From contig CM046299.1 in assembly GCA_025267735.1 (NCBI GenBank), positions 20,792,232-20,856,231 on the forward strand: a stretch of DNA of 64,000 nt, in the 5' to 3' direction. Below, piece after piece: positions 46,801 through 58,800 of the stretch. Position 1 is the first letter of the stretch. Each line of letters begins with the position of its first letter. This DNA comes from Mactra quadrangularis (Eukaryota > Mollusca > Bivalvia > Venerida > Mactridae). The notes beneath the pieces are model-generated. The model worked only from the letters and a program-made list of their open reading frames with translations. It did not search any database and was not told the DNA's origin. A program made the translations under genes and the position numbers.

Positions 46801-49800
46801 ATGGGCAATAGTAAATTGAAACACAATTTAATGAGTACAGGGTATTCAAATTTCCTTGTATAATAATAGATATCAAGATATTAAATCTTATGAATTTATA
46901 TAAAATATTTTGTAACTCAATTTAATACTTAAGTTAGTTAATTAGTGTATAGATTTACTTTTAGAAAGACATATGTGGTTTTAATTTATGAATATATGCT
47001 TACAATGGAAATTTCGATACACACTGTTCAAGTCATATGAAATTGTACAGTAAGTTCCTACTGTTTAGTCCATTAATTTTGATGGTCTTAATAGCCAACA
47101 GTCTTAATAATAATAAAGGAATGTTTACCTTCTTAAATTAAGCATTTTGTAATAAAGGTCTATATAGCGAACCATTGCTACATATCAAATGATACTTGTC
47201 AAAAGGGTCCCTTTCCAGAGACATTCCCATCTTTGGATACTCATATTCACATTTTTTGTTTTCTTTGTATGTCCACTTATTGATTAGATTACCCGGGTCA
47301 ATAGCGCAGTTGGTAGCGTGCCGGGATTTCGAACTAGTGTCCCGAGGGGGTATGGGTTTGAATCCCACCCAGGGAGGTTATACCCTTCCATGAAAATTTG
47401 ACAATAATGTCGATTTTCCTCCATTGATTAGATAATATGGAGAAGTTTCCGGCCTTATGGAAGGGTAGGTGAGTACTGGTTATAGACAATGGTCCAGGAA
47501 AGCTAGGTTAGGTGCGCTGGACGCCGTGAAATGACCTAAATTGTGTTGATACGGCGTTAAATCCAATAAATAAATAAAATAAATAAACTTGTCAAAAGGG
47601 TCCCTTTCCAGAGACATTCCCATCTTTGGATACTCATATTCACTTTTTTTGTTTTCTTTGTATGTCCACTTATTGATAAGATTACCCGGGTCAATAGCGC
47701 AGTTGGTAGCGTGCCAGGATTTCGAACTAGTGTCCCGAGGGGGTATGGGTTTGAATCCCACCCAGGGAGGTTATACACTTTCATGAAAATTTGACAATTA
47801 TGTCAATTTTCCTCCATTACTAAGGTATATGGAGAAGTTTCTAGCCTTGTGGAATGGTAGATGAGTACTAGTTATAGACAATGGTCCAGGAAAGCTAGAT
47901 TAGATGCGCTGAATGCCGTAAAATGACCAAAAATGTGTTGACACGGCGTTCAACCCAACTAAAATAATTAAATCAATAAATGAGATAATTTCACATGGAT
48001 TACCAACATAGGGATTCATCATAAAATAAACATCTTTGGCCTGATCTGTCAGCCTTTAAATATATGCCGCCAATAGAATCTGACAGATACAAGTTACTGA
48101 TCTTAAATTTTTATGTTTCTGTTTTAACCATAACTAACATTTTTGTCACAGGAGGTTCTAAGGTTCAATTGAATAACACATGTTAAACATTCAGAAAGTA
48201 CATGGGACACTGTTCTTCATATCTTGGGTCTAATTTTACAATCATGGCCACAAATCTCCTGAGCACCTAAGCCCCATGTATTATGTTATGTATTAAAGGA
48301 CAAAAGTAACAACTAGCCTGACTAAAATTATGATATGAGTAATTTTCACTTGCCCATAATCAATTTTCATCTGTTAAGGGCTTCAATCTAGTGGGTTACA
48401 AATGTAAGGGCATGTCTACCGGGTATTTATGAAATAGGGAAATTATTGAAAATTGGATTATATTTTCCATTTAGATTTGCCATTTTTTTTGTCGTAAGAT
48501 ATTTTATAAAAAGAGACACTGAACTTCAAACAAAGAATATAAAGAATGAGGAAGTTTATGTGGTTACTTGTTAAGTTGTTAGTTATACAATCAAAATTGA
48601 AGATTTTTATACCCGGTAGTCGGTAGTCGTATACTGTACTACATGGGTATGTAACTAAACATCCAGGAATATAATAAATTATTGTTCGTTTTTTCAACTG
48701 TCAAAACATGAATAATTTCACGGTGAATGCGTTTGTTAAAATCATTGTTGTAATTACATCCGCCAGTACAAAAACAATGCATTCAGTCACCGTGTAATTA
48801 TTCAAGCTTTGACAGTTGAGAAAAAACGGAATATATTTGACTGTGTCTGTAAGTGATTTAAACACTTGTGTGATTATGTCCCAGCATGCACTATGATCAA
48901 TGTAATTGTTATATGAGCCATACTTGCCTCAAGCTCCATGAACAGATAACTTGTAGACAGCTGTCTAAGGATCTCTTAACACTGCACAAGGCCACAACAA
49001 ATTGATCATTTGTTCTACGGATTTTTCTTGAAAAAAATGGGGCGAGCGAGCGAAGAAAAAAAAATTGAAAAAGTCTTTATTCACTTGCTTTATATAGCGG
49101 TTTGACCAAATTTTTATGGGCGAGTGAAGAAATAAAAATATTTTTTTTTGTAAAAACCGTCAAAATTAAGGTGCGAGCGAATCCATGGAACATATGATCA
49201 ATTTGTTGTGGCCCAATGGGTCACGTACAGATGACCTTTGTGATGAATCAATGCATAGCTTTCATCTAGATAAAACACTGTTAATACTAATAGTGTCATG
49301 ATTTCACAATTTCTTTTCTCTAGATCAGGTTTTCCTTTCTACTTTCAAAGGCTGTGATTGAATAATTCATTTCTAGCTGCATCTTGATTGTCATAAAATA
49401 GCAAAGGTCAATTGAATGTGACCTGTTGGACAAACCTGTCAGATGAAAAAATAAGCAAGTTGCTAGCAGAGAAGTTTAGATCCAGTGTTTATCAGATTGA
49501 TTTTGCCTCATCATGACTTTAGTTATGTTCCAGTCACTACATTAAAGGACTTGTCAAAATTAATGCAAAATGTTTGAATTTTTTATTATACAGTTATTTC
49601 ATATTCAGATATTTATGAACAGTCAAACTGTGGCCCGAAGTGGGGGAAATAGTGTTTTGAACTGTTTCCCGAGGCCGTAGCTTTGGTAAAGCCTAAAAAC
49701 ACGTAGCAGTTACTTCCCCCTTATATCAGTACAGTAACAGTTCGAATAACATTGGGTGACGTCAGAGTACGAGCATGAAACTGCCAAAACTATTGACCGG

Positions 49801-52800
49801 TCAACAGTTCACTCAGAAAACAGTTAAAAATATTGAATTACTCTTATATAAGCAATCAGGTAATAATATATTATATCTAATATGTGACTAAGATCTGGGT
49901 TATTTTTATTATTTATAGATACCCTGCCAATCTGTACTAAGAGTAATGAAGGTCCTACATATTATGAAGATGACAATGTGACATTGGCTTGCACCCTGGG
50001 TTTCCATGGTAACCATAAACCAACAATAGAATGGAAACTACCTTCACTTCATTTAGACTACCAACATAGCAAATTCGAAGAAAAAAAGACATCTAGCATG
50101 GTAAGAACTGTATTGAAATTGCATGTTTTCTAAAGTGCATTTCCTCAGGTAAAAGTTTCTAGGATTGAAGTTAAAGTTAAAGATTTTTGGGACACAACAG
50201 CAATTACAACAATGTGTTTATTCTGTATCAGGTCACCAGTTGTATATTTAACGTGCCAGAATCATATGTTTAATAGCCATTACACGTTGCAGGCACTCAA
50301 AATTTAATATAGGTTGTCAGCGGCACTCTTAGAATCTAGTTTTCGGGTGTGCAACCCAGGGTCTTCAGGACACTCTTGTTAATTGGCATTTGGGGAACCC
50401 TTCTTTAAATGATTATTGATTACATGTATATACATTTCATTTATATTTACAGATTACTAAAAGTGTATCATTTCAATTACAACATATGATAGATGGAAAG
50501 TTATTTCGTTGTATGGTTGATTTTGTTAATGTAACAGCTTTGTCTTACGCTTGTGAGACAATGTTTCCACCTGGAAGTGTACAGTGTAAGTATATGTATA
50601 TCTTACTTTGTGGGGCTCTTAATGATAATGATGATGAAAATGATGATGAAGATGATGATGACGATGACGAAAACTTTTTTTAATAACAACGACATGATAC
50701 ATGGCATACAAATGATGAATATCACAGTGTGTGAAATGCCATAAGTCTTGCTCATCAATACTGAGGAAGACAAAAAGATCGATATCATCATATTACCATT
50801 GTGGTTCCCTACATTGATGGCATGACTCCAATATGGGTGCATGTATTTGCTACAAACAGAATGATTTTAAAGAATTGATATTAAACAATTAATGGTGTAT
50901 TATTGAATATAACAGATATAAAAAAGACTACATGTATGTTAAAAATTATACCAACATAACATGTTGACCCCTTCTTAAAGGTCATTAGTTAATATAAGGA
51001 AATATTTGCTCAAGTGTCTGTTTATCACAAAGTTGATTCAGGGGTCTTTAGTTTATTTCACTACAATCCAAATGCTCTACACAAAAGCAACTACAGTAGA
51101 ACCTGTCTACAAAGACCACTCAGTGGAAAGACCAAAAGTCGTTGATGTAGTCAGGTGGTCATTCTGATCAGGTGGTTATTAGCGCAGGTTCCAGTGTACA
51201 TGTATTTTGATTGTATATTTGTATATATTACAGATGCACCATATATCAGTCATATGTATATTTGTATATATTACAGATGCACCATATATCAGTCATATGT
51301 ATATTTGTATATATTACAGATGCACCATATATCAGTCATATGTATATTTGTATATATTACAGATGCACCATATATCAGTCATATGTATATTTGTATATAT
51401 TACAGACGCACCATATATCAGTCATATGTATATTTGTGTATATTACAGATGCACCATATATCAGTCATATGTATATTTATATATATTACAGACGCACCAT
51501 ATATCAGTCATATGTATATTTGTATATATTACAGATGCACCATATATCAGTCATATGTATATTTGTATATATTACAGATGCACCATATATCAGTCATATG
51601 AAGGCAGTACAATATACAGGTGGTAGTAATCATGAAGTATATGAAGGTTCTAATATAACATTGTATTGTGCTGCACATGGTAACCCTGAACTTACTTATA
51701 AATGGCACTTTAATGGTTCTAAGGTAATATTATCTTTATTTATTTACCCATAGCATGTTCTCATAATATCATAGTCTTAATTGTGTCAAGATTCAAGAAT
51801 AAATTTCACAAGAAAATTTAAGGTGATGATTAAAATACAAATTATAGATGTCCTAAGTGACTATAAAATTTTTCCTCAACAAAAGGGTGCACCAAGACAA
51901 GAGTATCGTTCTATTGGGTGAGACTGACAGACATTATAGCACCTTATAGTCCTAGTCTGTCAGTAAAAAGTGATATAACTTGTTGTTTGATGAATCCAGT
52001 TAATCAATTAGCAATAAAAAAAAATCACAAAGAAATTATCAATAGATTAGAGAAAATTCTTTGCAACCATTTTTCATACTATAAAGTTGCATGCTGTCAG
52101 ACCTGCTAGTTTTCAGGTGTCGTATTTAGTAGTCTACGGAATTAGGATATCAAAGTCATTGCCAGAACTGGTCATTTTAGCAGAAATGATTTAGATTTTT
52201 GTTCCCTGTTCTATAAAGTCCAGGACAATCAAACATCCACTAATTTTATAGACTGTTTCTATGTTTTTATTACTATTAATACTATGCATATTGTTTATGT
52301 AATTTTAACATTTTCTGGCTTTGGGAAAGAGACCTACAGCATGTTTGACTGTAAATGTGTACTATCTGAATCATTATCAATGAATCAATGATGTATGTGC
52401 CATTTATGTGATATAATTATTATCGTATCTACTATTGTTACAGGATAATAGTTGGAAAATTTTACCATGTAATGGTAAACTATGTCATCTGACTGGATTA
52501 AAACTATTAGATTCTGGAAGTTATGTTTGTATAGTATCTAATGTTGTAAAACAAAAAATACACGAAGCTAGAAGTTACATGGTGATACAAGTACTTGGTA
52601 TGTATTTTATACTTTATACTTGATATATGCTGGGGTTCATACGTTTCTTTACACATGCATTTTTACATGTTTTTATTGCAAAAAATATTGCAGAAATATT
52701 TTGTTTTATATTTTCATTGTATATTTAAATTATCCATAATGTATGAAAGGAGCAGGCGTGGCTGACAGGCTGAGCGGTTACAACGTTTGACTGGTACATG

Positions 52801-55800
52801 TAATCATAGAATAGCCAGCCCCGCGTTGGTTTAAATCTCATCCAAAACCTACCGTGTTGTTTCCTTGAGCAAAAAACTATCCTACTCAGTACTTAGGAAC
52901 CAGGGAGTGGACTTGAAAGTGGTTAATTTAAGTTGTAAGAACTTATTTCACAATCGAGCTAAAATAAATTAGTATGAACTCAAACTTGAAATAACATAAT
53001 CGATAGTTCATGATAAAATGTAAATTAGTTGTGAACTATTAACATCACATTATGATTAAGTGTATCTATGTATTCCAAAAACATCAAAATTTATATGTGT
53101 AAAGAATATTTTGGACCTCGGTGTAGAGTGCCATCTGTAATTACCGTATGTTTTTTTTATTTTTAGATGTTTACCAATACTTAAGAATTAAAATAAAACA
53201 TATTTGGATACATAAAAATGTATACCAATAAAAAATGTATTGAGTATCACCCCCTCCCCTTCAAATGTTACTACATTGCCTGAACTGAAATTAAACCTTA
53301 GACCTTTCAGGTTTAGAGGTTATAAAGCTTTTATAGATGGAAGTTGTCAGTATACACTTATTTCATGGGTGTTAGGGGAACAGTCAAAACTATTTTCCCG
53401 GTTAGGCCGAGGGCAACAGTTCTTAATGTTGTCCCTGATACCGAGGGAAAATAGTTTTGACTGTTCCCCGAACACCCATGCAATAAGTGTTTTATTACCT
53501 AATGCAAGTACAGATATAACATGGCAATAGAGATAGTTTCAGAAGCGGATGACATTACGTGTGCTTAGCGAGTCCCGATTCTCAGCAAAAGTTCGAGATC
53601 CCTCTCTTCAATGTCTTCAAACCGCGACCTATCGTAGATATTTTCAACAGAATTTCCTTTTTTTCTACTTTTCGTTGGTAACTCTAAAGATGTTTGCAAT
53701 GATCTCGCTCATTGGACGCTTGGAGTTTTTTTAATGCGGTTACTTCCCTTGGCACTGAACTCTGAAACAGTTCGCACGTGAGGGCAACAGTTCACACGCG
53801 CGAGCAACAGTCAAAACTGTTTCATGCGCAGTGGCGTTGCGCAGTAAAACATAACAGGTTTAATCCGGTTTCACTCAGAATAGTTGAAAAACAGTTGAAA
53901 ATAGCAAATTGACATTTATATAGAGCATTAGGTAATAAAATACACTGTTTGATATACTTCTAAATGTAAAAAACTTTCTTGGCCTGACATTGTAATGATT
54001 GCAGCATTCAATGCTGTTTAAAGTTTGCTTATGATATATTTCTCTTTGGATCAAGTTCAAAACATCTAATAAGCCCTATGAGTTTTATAGGCATTGACAT
54101 AATTTTATTGCAAAAAGACGTTTGTCAGTAGGCTATTGCGTTATTTCATTGAGCCAAAAACTATCCTACTAGCTCAGTACTTGGGAACCAGGATGTGGAC
54201 TTGAAAGTGGTTAATTTAAGTTGTAAGAACTGTAAGAACTGTAAACATGTAATATGCAGATATTTAAACAATCATTTTCAGTATATTGATTAATTATTTT
54301 CTTTTTTCAGCATCTTCAAGTAGTAATACATACAACGATCATGTTCGTAAACCAGTCGTCACAGAATATTATAAAGAGAAGGGAGGTAACTATGCTATAT
54401 GTTTTAGTTTTATTTATTCTACTTGATATGCATGATGCAGTTACTAGCACTTTTTGGTTTTCAAATCTGGTCATTTTAATTAGATTTATTGTCACTGTAG
54501 ATTATAATATTCACTAATAAGGACAATTAAAGGCCGGACTTCATTTCTTCAATTTACCGGGTGGTTAGCAATTAAGCCGTTAAGGAGAAATGGGGAGGGA
54601 TTGACCTATGTGAGCAGAGATCATCAACGGCTTAATTCTCTATGATTGTAAACAAATGCTTACAAAAATTACTACAGTGTTTATATTGTAAATTCCAAAA
54701 CATGGTGCAAGAAGAGTATAAGACTCTAAAATACTGCAGATTTTAATCCATGAATCAACAGTCATGGGAACTTTCTCTGAGGGGCAGCGAGAAGATAATA
54801 TTACTGGCTCTGTGAAGTTCATGAACTTTCTTTTGATTGGCTTAGTGAAGGTTATGAACCCCTTAGCTTCTCCCAACATATGTCAGTCAAATTTGAATTT
54901 TTTGAAATTGTTTTCAAAATTATTCTTTGAAAGTACCATTTCTAGATAACATTGAAAACTAAAAAATTCAAAAAGTATTGAAAATGTGTCAAAGAAACAG
55001 TATGAAAAAATTTAATAAAATCTGATCAGTAAATTAGTTACAGTTCAAGATTTTCTCTCTCTGGTTTAACATGTACACTGCTCAGAGAGTCAGAGAGAAG
55101 TGGCCATTTTCAAGATTCTCTCTCTTTTATAGTTGAAGCCCGGTATTTAATGGCGTTATTGTGAAACTGTAAATAAGTACTAGAAAAGCTGGTTTGGTGA
55201 TATTGGTATTTTTGAAAGCCAAAATGTGTTGATGAATAAATTATATAAAGTTTGATTCTAGTTGAATTAATTGCTTCTATTACAAGTTTTTGCAGGCCAG
55301 CAATTTTTCTGGTCTTGTTCTGATCTTCAACTTTTATAAATCCAGTAAAAATGACAAAGAATGCGAGGCTTGACATTTTAGGTCATCCTATTGCCCCTTA
55401 CACTCTATATATGGGTTCGGGCAACTTGCTACTGCTATTAAACCATTGGTTGGGGATAGAAAAATATACTGCTGGTTGTCCAACCAGGCAAGCTACTTTA
55501 AAAGTTAATGCCAAGCCCAGGAATTGTTTAGAAAAAAAACTACTGTTAATGTTGATTTAATTGTATGATTTCAGTCTCACCTTATGCTGTTGGTGCCATA
55601 GTGTGTGCAAGTCTTGCTGTGATATTAATTATTGTATTTGTATTTCTGGCATTAAAAATGAGGGTATGTGTTAGTATATATCACTGATTATTCTTTTACT
55701 TTGTTCATTTCGTGTCTACTCCTAAATAACAGTGTTCAGAGACAAAAAGAATACTATATAAGCTTTTATTTTTCTGAAACTCATGTAAATTAAATTAGAA

Positions 55801-58800
55801 TATCTAGGCTGTTTGTCTCAATTATTTAATATCAAACATTGTGTGTGGATTTCATAAACAGGATCAAAGGTTAGTTGGTCCAGCTAAAAATTAGATGATT
55901 GAATATCTTGATTTCATGAGTTATGACATTCTCTATGTAAATGGGTGGAAGTTTTCTGGACTTGTATTGAAATTCTTTTTCCTGTATATTAAAATCTACT
56001 TGAATCAAGACAATAAGGAGATTCACGATTTTGATGAGTTTGAACTTTTACACATGTTTTATGAACAATGGGGCCAAGTTAAGGTCATAAAATTGCTTGA
56101 AAAACACTGGTTTATTATGTGACTTGTATATTTTTATGAAACTTTTACTTGTTGATTTAACTGTTTACTTATGATTATTTTACAGAGAAGAGAGAGACAT
56201 CTACATCAAAGATTAACTAGAATGCATGATGAAAACTTAGATGATCAAGAAGTGGAATTATTAGATGAAAGTATACAACCTGATAATACTGAACTTGTAA
56301 GAATTTTATCTTCGGTTGGGTTTAATGCTGTAGCAACACATTGTATCACCATTACTTGAAAGCCTCTAATTTGTAATGGATTACAAACATTGCATAGATA
56401 TATTTTATATTGTCTTATCATTTCATTTGACTTTTTACAAGTACAGCCCTGTCTTTGAATTTAGCTACAAACAAGTAATTTGATGCATAAATAAAAAACA
56501 GCCTAATAATTTGTTACAATTGTTTACTTTAGATATTTTTAAATGTTAAATCTCTAAAAATAGTAAACTTGATCATTTTTTTCCTGTGCAATTTTGAGAA
56601 TGTTTGAAGAATTATTTAAGTTGAAATCTGTGAATGAGCAGCTATCATACTATCATACACAGGAACATGTTCTTGAAATTTTGACCAAGCAGAGCATATT
56701 GCCAGTTCCAATTGACCTATGTTAATCTCTGTATATATTAACAGTACAGTAAAGTTTTGCTATAGGACCACCTTAGTTATTGCAAAATTATGTGATTTTT
56801 TATGATTTATAAGTCCCAAATGCTAATTTTTTATGATTTATAAGTCCCAAATGCTAAAATTTTTATGATTTATAAGTCCCAAATGCTAAATTTTTTATGA
56901 TTTACAAGTCCCAAATGCTATTTTTTTATGATTTATAAGTACCAAATGCTAAATTTTTTATGATTTATAAGTCCCAAATGCTATTTTTTTATGATTTATA
57001 AGTACCAAATGCTAAATTTTTTATGATTTATAAGTCCCAAATGCTACGATTTTTATGATTTATAAGTCCCAAATGCTAAATTTTTTATGATTTATAAGTC
57101 CCAAATGCTAATTTTTTTATGATTTATAAGTCCCAAATGCTAAAATTTTTATGATTTATAAGTCCCAAATGCTACAATTTTTATGATTTATAAGTCCCAA
57201 ATGCTAATTTTTTTATGATTTATAAGTCCCAAATGCTACAATTTTTATGATTTATAAGTCCCAAATGCTAAATTTTTTATGATTTATAAGTCCCAAATGC
57301 TACAATTTTTATGATTTATAAGTCCCAAATGCTACAATTTTTATGATTTATAAGTCCCAAATGCTAAAATTTGAGAAGAAAAAGGTCTCTATAATAAGAG
57401 CATTCAACTATTAAGACCACTAATTTTGATGATCTTATTAGAGGAACTTTACTGTGTATCATAATTACAGCCAGTAGAATATGGAAGATTAAAACAACAA
57501 TGGGAAATAGCAAGAAAAGATGTAAGATTGGTAGAATTAATAGCTAAAGGTTCATATGTTGAAGTATGGAGAGGAAGAATGAGAAAATATCCTCGTAGAA
57601 ATGAAATTATGAAAGTTGCCATCAAGAGAATTATGTGTAAGTTTTTGTTTTTTTTAATATTTAAATATTTCTTGTAAATTTGGTTTGTTTGCTCTATAAT
57701 TTCTTAAAAGTATTCTGAAACACTATTTTAATGCTTCTTTAAAAAAAAGATTCAGAGAAGTATATTTTTTCCAGACATGCACTAATATTTTTATAAATTG
57801 TATTGGGTTAATTCAGTGGAGTTTTTTTCTCATTTATTATTAGTTGTATTGGCAGGCTCTTTATCAATCTGATTAAAACTTGATCTAAAATACTCTACTT
57901 GCATACTCACTTATTTTACATAAGGCAAGGGCACAGTACAGCTGACTTCAGCTAACGTTTGCCTTTATGATACTTATGATGTAACCTGCAACAAATTGCC
58001 CAATCTCTACCTACATGACCTATGAATTTCAATGTCGAGCTATGCATATTGAGGCAATTTCCACCTTAATTGATGAATATGTTTGATTTATTTGTAGCTG
58101 AAGCAAGTGATAAAGAAAGAAGATATTTTCTGGCAGAATTAGAAGTTATGAAAGCTATACAACCACATCCTAATATTTTACCATTGATAGGTTGTTATAC
58201 TGGTAGTGGTAGGTACTCTTGGTGTTTTATTAGTGTTTTTGATAGTGTTTTAATAAAGCCTTTAATTTGTCTTACGTTCCTCCATAGTCTTGTGGTTGAT
58301 ATTGCTGATCTAAAATTGTTAGTTTTCACCAACCTCTATGGTTTATTTGTTTTAGAAACTATAACTCTTAATTAAAATAAGTAGGCAGATGCAGAGGATG
58401 GATTTCTAGAACTGGTGCATCCCAGATATGATTAGGTGATCTGTTTGCCTCATATGTCATAACTGTTGAAAAGGGGCACATGACCAAACATGTGTTAATG
58501 CTTTATCTATGTATTTTATCTGCCTTCAGCAATATTTTATTCAAGTCAAAAGAGTTATTTCAAAGTTTACTAATAATAATAACTAGCAAGTTCTCTCCTA
58601 GCAGTAAAAATCACCTCTTATGTCAAGCTGAAAATGGAACTTATATTAAATATTTTCAATGAATAAATGAAAAAGTTTTCATACACATCTAATAGGTCCT
58701 TTTATGATAGCAATGAGGAAGAAATTGAATCTTGAGCATAGAGCCAGTTTTCCTGCTATATAGCCTCTGGCCTGTTGTCAGGGCTAACACTAAAGGTCAT

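Noticed and set aside
47291..47786. Possible tRNA genes (A and B boxes present)
   Set aside because: Boxes belong to SINE heads; the acceptor stem does not pair and a SINE body follows.
51155..51577. Long frames of [18 protein letters not shown] repeats as a repeat protein
   Set aside because: The 43-bp array is intronic in the reconstructed gene. Only its last unit is clearly exon; alternative use is reported as a finding.
58098..58375. Read-through extension of exon 11 (GRYSWCF...)
   Set aside because: It runs past a good donor at 58209 into non-kinase sequence; splicing to 58985 restores the kinase hinge.
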